Counted from the first letter of the stretch, positions 1 through 6,896 are shown. The stretch is 10,844 nt of DNA from Spirochaetia bacterium (GCA_900770075.1 CAAGIZ010000161.1:1-10844); one strand, 5' to 3'. Made by a program: numbers and translations. Notes: generated by a model from the sequence alone, not told the origin.

Positions 1-22
1 CAGACGTGTGCTCTTCCGATCT
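1..22. other. Illumina TruSeq read-2 adapter remnant (not genomic)
   Basis: These bases are identical, as I remember it, to the last 22 bases of the standard Illumina TruSeq read-2 adapter, which ends in GTGCTCTTCCGATCT. The match lies exactly at the left edge of the window, so this is untrimmed adapter at a contig end. The reading frame of the first gene stays open through it, so an automatic annotation would add about seven false residues to that protein. Confidence 0.95.
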
Positions 23-348
23 ATTCCGATTATGAATACTACTATCAGAACAAAGGTGAAAGGAATTTCTTCAAAGACCTGATGGATTCTTTTGATTTAG
101 GAAGCGATGACAAGAGGAAGAATTCCGCCTTCAAGCTGAAATCTCTAGTGATGTCCATAACCCACGACCTGGATGACTGGGATTTGAACTGTTCTTTTAA
201 GATTTCTCCAAGATATATAGCAGCCTCGTCAGGAAAACCTGCAAGGTACGACTTCAGTCCTTATTTTTCCCTGAGCGTAAGCTGGAGGCCTATGTCCGGA
301 ATGAAGACGGAAATTCTTGATAAATACGGAGAATGGAGCCTTAAATAA
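23..348 (+). CDS. C-terminal fragment of an LptD/OstA-like outer-membrane protein
   Basis: The 5' end is missing: the frame runs in from the adapter junction, the first wholly genomic codon is at 25, and the stop is TAA at 346-348. About 107 residues remain. They alternate polar and aromatic or hydrophobic residues as in outer-membrane beta strands (SPYFSLSVSWRPM near the end). The segment ITHDLDDWDLNCSFKISPRY resembles the conserved THDLHxW-type strand near the C-terminus of LptD-like proteins, which place lipopolysaccharide or related glycolipid in the outer membrane. ATG at 82 is an internal methionine, because the frame is open upstream with family-like sequence. The assignment rests on this motif only. 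Another large beta-barrel protein is possible. The functional link to the phoH cluster downstream is unclear. Confidence 0.5.
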
Positions 349-353
349 AAGGC

Positions 354-383
354 ACCTTTAAAAACTTCAGTTTTGAAGGTTCC
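354..383 (+). repeat. Intergenic hairpin box, copy 1
   Basis: Between the LptD-like gene and phoH, ACCTTTAAAAAC (354-365) can pair with GTTTTGAAGGT (370-380) around a TTCA loop, with one bulge or mismatch. The right arm continues into TCC, giving CTTCAGTTTTGAAGGTTCC, which resembles boxes at 3601, 6675 and 10645. It could act as a weak terminator for the upstream gene, but no uninterrupted T tract follows the stem. It is better described as one member of a repeated intergenic element. Confidence 0.55.
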
Positions 384-399
384 AAATAAAGCAGAATGG

Positions 400-408
400 T
401 GGTAGAAT
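400..408 (+). promoter_or_regulatory. Possible extended -10 promoter for phoH
   Basis: TGGTAGAAT fits an extended -10 element (TGn followed by TAGAAT, five of six matches to TATAAT). No good -35 hexamer lies 16-18 bp upstream. The distance to the phoH start is only 8 nt, so a transcript from here would have almost no leader. A GGTG at 398-401 could instead be a weak, distant Shine-Dalgarno sequence. Both readings are weak. Confidence 0.25.
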
Positions 409-416
409 AAAAAAAA

Positions 417-1388
417 TTGGAAAAGGAATTTACGATAGTTCTTTCAGACCCGCAGATTCTTTCGCAGGTTTGTGGAACGAATGACAGCAATTTAAGGCTC
501 ATCGAACGGCATCTCGGCGTCAGCATTTTTACAAGGGGAAACGAACTTTCCATCTCCGACACTTCTGCTGAAATCCGGCAGGAATTCAAGTTCATAATCG
601 ACCGCCTTACGGATGAGCTTTCTGAAAACGGTTCTGACTATGGAGCGGACGGGCAGGAACTGGTTGAGTCTGTCCTGAACACCGGTTTTGAAAAAACAGA
701 AAGTGAAAACTTCAATGCCCTTGACTTTTCAATCTCAATTCCGGGGAGCACTCGGAAAATCTATCCAAAAACGAAAAATCAGGCCAGGCTCGTGGAAGCA
801 TTCCGGAAAAGTACCATGGTTTTTGCCACAGGACCTGCAGGTTGCGGAAAGACTTTTCTTGCGGTGGCAGAGAGTCTCAGGCTTCTCCTTAGCCATAGGG
901 TCAGTTCCATAATCCTTGTGCGTCCGATTGTGGAAGCAGGGGAAAGCCTTGGATTTTTACCGGGGGATATGCAGGACAAGATAAATCCATATTTACGGCC
1001 TCTTTATGACTCCATGAGTGCCTGTATTCCTGCTGAAATACTTAAAAAACTTCAGGAAAACGGTATAATCGAAGCGGTTCCTTTGGCTTACATGCGGGGG
1101 CGAACCCTTAACAATGCTGCCGTCATCCTCGATGAAGCGCAGAATGCTACCTGCGGTCAGATGAAGCTTTTTCTTACGCGTATCGGAGAGAACTCAAAGG
1201 TGTTTATAACGGGAGATGTTACTCAAATAGATCTTCCTCACAGAATTCCGTCGGGTCTGGTTCAGGCTCTTGGAATTCTTAGAAATATTGAAGAAATAAG
1301 CATGGTTGAACTGGACAGCGAGGATGTCATGCGTTCACCGCTTGTTAAAAAAATTGTACGGGCTTACGAAAATGACAAAATTGAATAG
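417..1388 (+). CDS. phoH: PhoH-family ATPase (YbeZ type)
   Basis: This is a 323-residue PhoH/YbeZ-like P-loop ATPase, a cytoplasmic protein linked in other bacteria to RNA metabolism and to YbeY, and the usual length for the family. Residues 1-60 hold the N-terminal nucleic-acid-binding region, with CGTNDSNLRLIERHLGVSI and the RGNEL signature. Walker A is GPAGCGKT (139-146), followed by LVRPIVEAGESLGFLPGD (167-184), Walker B ILDEAQN (237-243) and GDVTQIDLP (266-274). The start is TTG at 417. An in-frame TAA at 408 leaves no upstream alternative, and the next in-frame ATG would remove the N-terminal domain. There is no clear Shine-Dalgarno sequence. The end overlaps the next gene by 17 nt, so the two are probably translationally coupled. 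ybeY lies one gene downstream, which matches the usual ybeZ-ybeY pairing. Confidence 0.93.
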   Translation: MEKEFTIVLSDPQILSQVCGTNDSNLRLIERHLGVSIFTRGNELSISDTSAEIRQEFKFIIDRLTDELSENGSDYGADGQELVESVLNTGFEKTESENFNALDFSISIPGSTRKIYPKTKNQARLVEAFRKSTMVFATGPAGCGKTFLAVAESLRLLLSHRVSSIILVRPIVEAGESLGFLPGDMQDKINPYLRPLYDSMSACIPAEILKKLQENGIIEAVPLAYMRGRTLNNAAVILDEAQNATCGQMKLFLTRIGENSKVFITGDVTQIDLPHRIPSGLVQALGILRNIEEISMVELDSEDVMRSPLVKKIVRAYENDKIE

Positions 1389-3069
1389 CGAAAAACGAAA
1401 TTATTTTAAGGAATTTTTAACTTCCATGGTTTCCTGCGTGAAAAAAAACTGGGCTGTGCTTCTGGTTTTTATTTTCACTTTTCTGGCAGCGTCTTCAATC
1501 GTTTATCTGGATGCCAGCACCCGGCAGACCATCGCTTCTTTTTCAATCGATGAATATGAACCGGGAATGATTGCAGATAAGACCATTACCGCTACTGCCA
1601 GCCTTGCTGCTGACGAGCAGTTTCCCATTGCAATAGAGGAAGGAGAAAAGATCATACGCAAGGGCTTTCCGATTGCAGAAGAAGACTACCTGAAGCTCAG
1701 AAAGATGGCCGCTTCTCCTTCTTACATCGATTACAGGGTTTTTGCAGACGGAGTCCTGTTTTTGATGCTTGTTTCCGCAATGGCTTTTCTGCTTTTTTCT
1801 CCTGTTTTTCTCGGACGCCGGGCAGAACTTAAAGAGCTGGTTTTGTCGGCCCTGCTTTTTATTCTGGTTTTCGCAGCGGCAAGTTTTGGAGACAAGGCTC
1901 CTGTTTTTCAGGGAGTTTACAATCTTCCGGTGATAATTCCCTCGGCACTCTGTGTTGCACTGATTACCATTCTTTTCGGGCAGGTTTTCGGACTTTACTT
2001 TTCGGTTGTTGCTTCTTTCGGTGTGCTCTGCGCCTGCAATTTTGAACTCATCCCTTTCCTGTACACCCTCGCTTCGTCGATAACCATCGTAAGAATCCTT
2101 CAGACCATAGAAAACCGCATAGACATGATTTTTTCTTCCATAGGCGTTGCCTTGATGAACATGATTTATATCTGCGTTCTGAAAGTCATTTTCAACGACA
2201 ACTTTGCAGACTGCGTGTTCCCTCTTGCCGGGGTTGCCTTTAACGGCTTTATATCTGGAATCCTGGCTCTCGGACTTCTTACTCCCCTTGAAGTCATTAT
2301 GAATACCGCTTCTGTTTTCCGGCTCATGGATTTGAGCGACCAGAATTCTCCTGTTTTGAGAAAGCTTTTGCTTACGGCCAGCGGAACCTACCAGCACAGC
2401 ATCATGGTAAGCCAGCTGGCAGAAAGTGCCTGCAAGGAAATCGGAGCAAATTCCCTGCTTGCCAGGGTTGCAGCCCTCTACCACGACATCGGAAAAATGG
2501 AGCACCCTGAATATTTTACGGAAAACAATATCGATTCAGAAAACAAGCACACGGATTTGAACCCGTCCCTGTCTGTTTCAATCATAAAAAGCCACCTGCG
2601 CCAGAGCGTGGAAAAAGCCCGGCAGTTGCACCTTCCTGCTCAGGTTGTCAGCATAATTGCAGAGCACCATGGAAACTCTGTTATGGCCTATTTTTACAAC
2701 AAGGCAAAAGAAAAAGACCCCAACGTTATGGAGTCGGATTTCTGTTATGACGGAAGACGTCCTTCCACAAAAGAAAGTGCCGTGGTAATGCTGGCAGATG
2801 TGGTTGAAGCGGCCTGTAAGTCCCTGGAAAAGCCCACAGCCCAGCGTCTTGAAAAATTTATCCAGCAGTTAATCGAAGGAAAAATCGCAGCAAAACAGCT
2901 GGATGACTGTGCACTGACTTACGGAGAAATGACTAAAATAAAGGACACCTTTGTTTCAATACTTGCAGCCTACTATCACGGGCGTATAAAATATCAGAAT
3001 CAGGATTCTTCTACGACGGATTCTGCCACTTCGGAAAAAACGGTTACCGAGAAAACGGTTACGGAGTAA
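1372..3069 (+). CDS. pgpH: PgpH-like membrane HD-domain c-di-AMP phosphodiesterase
   Basis: The 565-residue protein has one N-terminal membrane segment (about 27-46), a short extracytoplasmic stretch (47-124), a bundle of further membrane segments (about 125-310), and a cytoplasmic HD domain. HD residues visible are H342 in TYQHSIMV, YHDIGK (370-375), AEHHG (430-434) and LADVVEA (474-480). This is the 7TMR-HD (YqfF/PgpH) architecture, whose characterised members hydrolyse cyclic di-AMP to pApA. The stretch after the first membrane segment keeps the family-like EYEPGMIADKTITAT and a PIAIEEGEKIIRKG motif, but is much shorter than the several-hundred-residue ectodomain of typical PgpH. I start at ATG 1372, overlapping phoH by 17 nt. 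An ATG at 1306 would add 22 residues and overlap phoH by 83 nt. The C-terminus ends in a duplicated KTVTE. Activity is inferred from family and motifs. Confidence 0.88.
   Translation: MTKLNSEKRNYFKEFLTSMVSCVKKNWAVLLVFIFTFLAASSIVYLDASTRQTIASFSIDEYEPGMIADKTITATASLAADEQFPIAIEEGEKIIRKGFPIAEEDYLKLRKMAASPSYIDYRVFADGVLFLMLVSAMAFLLFSPVFLGRRAELKELVLSALLFILVFAAASFGDKAPVFQGVYNLPVIIPSALCVALITILFGQVFGLYFSVVASFGVLCACNFELIPFLYTLASSITIVRILQTIENRIDMIFSSIGVALMNMIYICVLKVIFNDNFADCVFPLAGVAFNGFISGILALGLLTPLEVIMNTASVFRLMDLSDQNSPVLRKLLLTASGTYQHSIMVSQLAESACKEIGANSLLARVAALYHDIGKMEHPEYFTENNIDSENKHTDLNPSLSVSIIKSHLRQSVEKARQLHLPAQVVSIIAEHHGNSVMAYFYNKAKEKDPNVMESDFCYDGRRPSTKESAVVMLADVVEAACKSLEKPTAQRLEKFIQQLIEGKIAAKQLDDCALTYGEMTKIKDTFVSILAAYYHGRIKYQNQDSSTTDSATSEKTVTEKTVTE
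3037..3066 (+). repeat. 15-bp tandem duplication at the end of pgpH, creating the ybeY ribosome site
   Basis: AAAACGGTTACCGAG (3037-3051) is followed directly by AAAACGGTTACGGAG (3052-3066), 14 of 15 identical. It encodes the repeated KTVTE at the protein's end. The single difference turns CGAG into GGAG at 3063-3066, which sits 5 nt before the ybeY ATG and is a good Shine-Dalgarno sequence. Confidence 0.8.
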
Positions 3070-3071
3070 AA

Positions 3072-3554
3072 ATGAACAGGGTTTTAGTTTCAATGCAGGA
3101 CGGGCTTTCTGAACCTGAGTGGTTCGGGAAAATCGAAGGCTACGAGCAGGAAGTGCTGAAAAGACTTGGCTATGATGGTCAGGAACTTTCCATTTTGTTT
3201 TGCAGCGATGAATTCATCCGGGAACTGAATAAAAATTACCGGGAAATTGATTCGCCTACGGACATCCTTTCCTTTGAAAACGGCGAAAAATATGCCGATG
3301 AAGAGGGGCAGGAATGGCTCAGTGCCGGTGACATAATAATTTCTCTGGATACGTTGCCAAAAAATGCCGAATATTTTAAAGTTTCTCAGAACGAGGAGTT
3401 AAAGAGGCTTTTGATTCACGGAACCCTTCACCTGAACGGAATGGATCACGGAGAGGAACACGTTGCCGAAGGTGCAGAAATTACGAGTCCCATGCTGAAA
3501 AAGCAGGAAGAAATCCTCAGGAGTTTTTCGGACTTTGAACTTATTGAAGGCTGA
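3072..3554 (+). CDS. ybeY: Endoribonuclease YbeY (rRNA maturation / ribosome quality control)
   Basis: This 160-residue protein carries the defining zinc site of YbeY, HGTLHLNGMDH (116-126), with three histidines in H-x3-H-x5-H spacing. Other family landmarks are SPTDILSF (61-68) and the AGDIIIS strand (85-91). YbeY is a single-strand endoribonuclease that helps mature the 16S rRNA 3' end and clears defective ribosomes, and it often works with the PhoH/YbeZ ATPase encoded here two genes upstream. Length is normal. The ATG lies 2 nt after the pgpH stop with GGAG at 3063-3066, so it is almost certainly cotranscribed and translationally coupled. Methionine replaces the usual tyrosine in GYDH, which is not a metal ligand. 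Nothing looks damaged. Confidence 0.94.
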   Translation: MNRVLVSMQDGLSEPEWFGKIEGYEQEVLKRLGYDGQELSILFCSDEFIRELNKNYREIDSPTDILSFENGEKYADEEGQEWLSAGDIIISLDTLPKNAEYFKVSQNEELKRLLIHGTLHLNGMDHGEEHVAEGAEITSPMLKKQEEILRSFSDFELIEG

Positions 3555-3587
3555 TGGAACAGTTTTTGTAAGAAACAGGGAAAAGTC

Positions 3588-3618
3588 ATCTCTAAAGATT
3601 GCAGTTTTTAGAGATTCC
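3588..3618 (+). repeat. Intergenic hairpin box, copy 2
   Basis: ATCTCTAAA (3588-3596) pairs perfectly with TTTAGAGAT (3607-3615) around a 10-nt loop, GATTGCAGTT. Outside it GGGA (3579-3582) can pair with TCCC (3615-3618) across an internal loop. The right half, TTGCAGTTTTTAGAGATTCC, is the best-preserved copy of a box that recurs in the other intergenic gaps. It lies between ybeY and corC. No T tract follows, so if it terminates transcription it is weak, and it may be an mRNA processing or stability element. Confidence 0.65.
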
Positions 3619-3641
3619 CGACAGATATAAAAAGGAAGTTT

Positions 3642-4466
3642 ATGGGTATTTTTAATTTTGGAAAGAAAAAAGACGGAAAATCAAATGGGGGAGTTTCCGG
3701 GAAAAACGGCGGCGAGCAGCCTGAAAGTCAGGACAATTTAAGTTTAATCGAAGAAAAAAAGGACATGATTAAGGGAATCGAAGATTTGTCTGAAACTTCC
3801 GTAAAGGAAGTCATGATTCCCAGAATCGACGTGGATTTTCTTTCAATTGACACTCCTCGGGAAGAACTGCTGGCAAAAATTGCAGAGAGCGGACATTCCC
3901 GGTTCCCTGTCTATTCTGAGTCCATCGACAATGTACTTGGAATCCTTTATGTAAAGGATTTGCTGGCGGTCATCTCTAAAAATCAGGCCATTGACCTTGA
4001 AAAAATGCTGCGGAAAGCTTATTTTGTGCCGGAATCAAAAAAGATTGACGGACTTTTGCGGGAATTTAAGAGGCGCCATCTTCACATTGCCATTGCAGTT
4101 GATGAATATGGGGGTGTAAGCGGCGTTGTCTGTATGGAAGACATAATTGAAGAGATTGTCGGCGATATTCAGGATGAATTTGACAATGAGCGGGAGGATA
4201 TACTTGCCGTTGGAAACCAGATCTGGCTCTGTGATGCCAGGGTTAATCTGGAAGACCTGAATGAAAACATAAATTCAACTTTCCCGACGGAAGATTTTGA
4301 TACGCTGGGAGGATTTGTCCTAGATTTGTTCGGAAGAATTCCTGTCAAATACGAAAAAATCAGCTGGGGAGGCTTTGAATTTATCGTTCAGGATATGGAA
4401 GGTCACCGCGTAAACCTCATAAAGGTGATAAAAAAGCCGGAAACGGAAGAACCTAAAGAGGATTAA
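3642..4466 (+). CDS. corC: CorC/TlyC-type CBS-domain protein
   Basis: This is a 274-residue soluble CorC/HlyC-family protein. After a Lys/Gly-rich N-terminal extension of about 30 residues comes VKEVMIPRIDVDFLSID (54-70) leading the first CBS domain (HSRFPVY 85-91, LGILYVKDLL 99-108). The second CBS domain ends in AVDEYGGVSGVVCMEDIIEE (152-171), then GDIQDEFD (174-181). A C-terminal transporter-associated CorC domain follows (about 188-264; FDTLGGFVLDLFGRIP 219-234). Proteins of this class bind adenine nucleotides and are linked to magnesium/cobalt efflux or resistance. The 'hemolysin' label on homologues is historical. There is no DUF21 membrane domain, so it would act from the cytoplasm. 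The ATG has AGGA at 3633-3636. It follows ybeY in the same order as in many bacteria, with an 87-nt gap holding a hairpin. Confidence 0.9.
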   Translation: MGIFNFGKKKDGKSNGGVSGKNGGEQPESQDNLSLIEEKKDMIKGIEDLSETSVKEVMIPRIDVDFLSIDTPREELLAKIAESGHSRFPVYSESIDNVLGILYVKDLLAVISKNQAIDLEKMLRKAYFVPESKKIDGLLREFKRRHLHIAIAVDEYGGVSGVVCMEDIIEEIVGDIQDEFDNEREDILAVGNQIWLCDARVNLEDLNENINSTFPTEDFDTLGGFVLDLFGRIPVKYEKISWGGFEFIVQDMEGHRVNLIKVIKKPETEEPKED

Positions 4467-4469
4467 GGG

Positions 4470-4486
4470 CATTTCTAGAAATTAAG
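4470..4486 (+). repeat. Degenerate intergenic box with a 12-bp palindrome, copy 3
   Basis: The gap between corC and the TPR gene holds a perfect palindrome, ATTTCTAGAAAT (4471-4482). TTTCTAGAAATT differs from TTTTTAGAGATT of the 3601 box at two of twelve bases, so it may be a decayed or variant member of the same family. Further along lie a small AACC/GGTT stem (4499-4512) and the palindrome GCAGCTGC (4531-4538). No clear promoter or T-tailed terminator is visible. Confidence 0.35.
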
Positions 4487-4556
4487 GCAAGCTGACGGAA
4501 CCTTTGCCGGTTAAAAACTTCGGCTGTCTGGCAGCTGCGTTATTTTGGGTGTGGAG

Positions 4557-6659
4557 ATGAAAAAAAAATTTTTGCCGGTTTTACTTTTTTTTGTTCAGTG
4601 TATTTTTCTGGCGGAGGCTCAAAACTTCTCGGCGCTGAAGCATTACCAGCGGGGAAGGGACTTTGAGGCTGAGGAAGACTGGTATTCTGCAGGAGAGGAA
4701 TTTCATCTTGCGCTTCAGGAAAATCCTGCCTTTGGGGAAGCCTGGCTGGAACTTTCAAAAGTTTCCTATGAACTGAATGATTTTGAATTGTGCCTTTCCT
4801 ATATTGAAAATACAGAAAAATATATAAAGGACAGACCGGATGTTTTGAACTTAAAGGGAATGTGCCTCATTTCCCTGCGCAGGCTTGAGGAGGCGGAAGG
4901 GGTTTTTAAGGAAATTTTAAAAAAATATCCCAACAATGTGGAAGCCCGCTTCGGTCTTGCAGAAATTGAACTTTATAACGGCAGTTTTGACAAGGCTCAG
5001 TCTTTTTACCTGGATGCCCTGAAAAGACAGGGAACAAACAGAAAAGCCCTTCTTTCCCTTGCTGTTTTGGCGGCAGAAACCGGAAAAACAGATCTTTCTG
5101 AAAACTATATCAGGCAGGCTTTAAAATCCCATCCTTCTGAAAGCGAAGTCTGGTATTTTGCATCCTATCTCCGGGCAAAAAACGGTGATTTTGTTGCTGC
5201 TGAAAAATATGCAAGGGATGCCCTTCAGCTTAACGGAAATTATGAGCAGGCATACCTCCTTCTTTCTTCCATACTTTATGAACAGAAAAAATATGCGGAA
5301 GTAATCGACATCTGCGATTACCTAATAGATAAAGACCGTAATACGGTAACAGCCTGGTATTTGAAGGGGCTTGCACTTTATAGACAGAAAAAAATCGATC
5401 TGGCCATAGAAGCCTTTTCTACGGCTCTTGCCATTGAACCGGAAGACGAAATTCTTCGCAGTGCTCTTGAACTTATAATTGACGAAAACCTTCCGCTGGA
5501 AGATTCCCGAAGGAGCGTCTGGGCGCAGTATCATGTCCTGAAGGCCAGGGAATATTCAAGATTTTTTAAGGGGGAGCAGGCCCGCTACGAGTACCAGAGG
5601 GCATTGAAGATAGACCCCAACAGCATTTCCACCAGAAGCGAATTTGCCAGGGAAATATACAAACTCGGTCAGAATGAGCTTTATCTCAACCAGCTTTTGT
5701 TCATCAAAAACCGGGAAAAAGTCGATTTGAACGGGCTTTCTGAAGAAGAAAGGTATGAGTACACGAAGACCAATGACCAGATCGAAGCCCTTTCTTCCCT
5801 GCAAAAATACTCGTTAAGTGCAAAATGGAATGTGGAGCCTTTTTATCTCGACAAAACCAGATGGAATCTCGGGCTTTATTACACAAAAAACAACGCTTCT
5901 TTGCTGCACCCGGACTGTCAGGAGATTGCAGCCGAGATGGCAAGGGAGAGTTTCAACGGAATTGCCGTTACGGCAGTAAATGTGGAAAAAAATCCTGTTT
6001 CCGGTTTTGGAGAAGCCTTTTCTGCGGCCAGAAAAAATTCCCAGGACTATTTTATTTTGATGGATTTTGAAGAGTCTGAAAGGGAAGTCTGCCTCGATGC
6101 TTTTGTCTACAACGGAAGAAACGGAATTCAAGTGGCAAAAATAAGCCTGTTCCGAACCGGTAATGACAGGTTTTCTTCGATTATCCGCTCTTTCAGGAGA
6201 AAAATTCTTGACATTCTTCCTGCCCGGGGAAAAATTCTTGCAAGAAACGGAAACGAAGTGCTTGTTGATATGGGCAAAAATGAAGGAATGGAAGCCGGTG
6301 TGGTTCTGGACGTGATAAAAAAAGGCAGCATAAGGACAGCGGACTCGGCTCCAGGCGTTGCCTTTGAAGAAAAGTCCCTGCTGGGACAGATTGAAATTGA
6401 AAGGGCTGATGAAGAAATTTCTCAGGGAATTTTAAAACAGAACAGTTTTTACGACCGCGTAAATGTCGGTGATGAGGTTCTTGTAAAAGCTGTGCCCGAA
6501 ACAGGCGGGGAAGTCCCGGCTGAAAGACGGACTTCTGATACTGCTCCTTCTGCAGACGAAAACGGAAATTCTTATTCCCGCTCAGAAAAACTTACTGCTG
6601 AAGATTTGGGGCTTATAAAGACTCCTGTATTTTTGGATTTAATCAGGAAAATTTATTAA
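4557..6659 (+). CDS. Exported TPR-repeat protein with FlgT/TolB-N-like C-terminal region
   Basis: The protein is 700 residues from ATG 4557. A TTG at 4545 would add four residues ahead of a normal signal peptide. Residues 1-21 form a signal peptide (MKKK, hydrophobic core, likely cleavage after AEA), so it is probably periplasmic. About nine TPR units follow (27-355) with typical hydrophobic and Pro-Asn endings such as ALAIEPE and ALKIDPN, and a helical break at about 297-325. Residues 420-548 contain a mixed alpha/beta stretch (DYFILMDFEESE, VAKISLFRTG) like TolB-N or CsgG/LpoB-type folds. Residues 557-645 (RGKILARNGNEVLVDMGKNEG, then YDRVNVGDEVLVKA) match the beta-barrel pattern of the FlgT C-terminal domain. 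A Ser/Glu-rich linker and short helix end it. The exact role is unknown. A scaffold in cell-envelope or flagellar assembly is a guess. Confidence 0.85.
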   Translation: MKKKFLPVLLFFVQCIFLAEAQNFSALKHYQRGRDFEAEEDWYSAGEEFHLALQENPAFGEAWLELSKVSYELNDFELCLSYIENTEKYIKDRPDVLNLKGMCLISLRRLEEAEGVFKEILKKYPNNVEARFGLAEIELYNGSFDKAQSFYLDALKRQGTNRKALLSLAVLAAETGKTDLSENYIRQALKSHPSESEVWYFASYLRAKNGDFVAAEKYARDALQLNGNYEQAYLLLSSILYEQKKYAEVIDICDYLIDKDRNTVTAWYLKGLALYRQKKIDLAIEAFSTALAIEPEDEILRSALELIIDENLPLEDSRRSVWAQYHVLKAREYSRFFKGEQARYEYQRALKIDPNSISTRSEFAREIYKLGQNELYLNQLLFIKNREKVDLNGLSEEERYEYTKTNDQIEALSSLQKYSLSAKWNVEPFYLDKTRWNLGLYYTKNNASLLHPDCQEIAAEMARESFNGIAVTAVNVEKNPVSGFGEAFSAARKNSQDYFILMDFEESEREVCLDAFVYNGRNGIQVAKISLFRTGNDRFSSIIRSFRRKILDILPARGKILARNGNEVLVDMGKNEGMEAGVVLDVIKKGSIRTADSAPGVAFEEKSLLGQIEIERADEEISQGILKQNSFYDRVNVGDEVLVKAVPETGGEVPAERRTSDTAPSADENGNSYSRSEKLTAEDLGLIKTPVFLDLIRKIY

Positions 6660-6670
6660 GAAAACCCCTG

Positions 6671-6694
6671 AAAACTGCAATTTTTTGAGATACC
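6671..6694 (+). repeat. Intergenic box, copy 4
   Basis: CTGCAATTTTTTGAGATACC (6675-6694) lies just after the TPR gene stop and resembles the boxes at 3601 and 10645. AAAA before it and the T run can form only a weak stem. The T run after CTGCAA might add some termination for the TPR gene. Then comes TGCGGCAGGG (6713-6722), the same core that follows the box at 10641. Confidence 0.45.
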
Positions 6695-6750
6695 TTTGAA
6701 CCTTAACTTTTATGCGGCAGGGCGGATGCAGTTTTTTTTGCAAATCCTAC

Positions 6751-6808
6751 GCCTGATGCGCAGGCCTTTAGTTGCCGCAAAAGCGGCAATGAGCGGCTAG
6801 GGAAGCCG
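6751..6808. repeat. Cluster of three stem-loops in the TPR-metG gap
   Basis: The 244-nt gap from 6660 to 6903 has no credible gene. It contains GCCTG/CAGGC (6751-6765), TTGCCGC-AAAA-GCGGCAA (6772-6789, perfect 7-bp stem) and CGGCT/AGCCG (6794-6808). The stretch is richer in G and C than its flanks. I see no U tract after the stems and no riboswitch or T-box core. The stems lie upstream of the likely metG promoter, so they are probably not in its transcript from there. They may be part of a dispersed element. Confidence 0.6.
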
Positions 6809-6867
6809 GAGCAGCAGGTTGCGGGCAGTGGATGCCGTCCATAATCAAGTTTTATTTTTGTGCGCAT

Positions 6868-6896
6868 TTGTACAATCTTGTAAAATTTTATATAAT
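6868..6896 (+). promoter_or_regulatory. Likely metG promoter with perfect -10
   Basis: A perfect TATAAT stands at 6891-6896 within a T/A-rich stretch. TTGTAC at 6868-6873 is a poor -35 with 17-bp spacing (only TTG matches). The -10 ends 7 nt before ATG 6904, so transcription would begin at about the start codon. No Shine-Dalgarno sequence precedes that ATG. Confidence 0.6.

Noticed and set aside
1306..1371. Upstream start for pgpH at ATG 1306
   Set aside because: It would overlap phoH by 83 nt and add 22 residues without family resemblance. ATG 1372 gives a normal short overlap and N-terminus.
1543..2505. 320-residue open frame on the minus strand inside pgpH
   Set aside because: It is a shadow of a well-supported gene with clear motifs on the + strand. 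The product is rich in Asn, Lys, Gln and Cys and has no recognisable domain.
4557..4610. Lipoprotein signal (FVQC) in the TPR protein
   Set aside because: Gln at -1 of the Cys is unusual even for spirochetal lipoboxes, and an ordinary signal peptidase I site (AEA-Q) follows six residues later.
6712..6756. Small ORF of about 14 codons in the metG upstream gap
   Set aside because: It is very short, has no ribosome site, and lies in the repeat-like region. Nothing supports translation.
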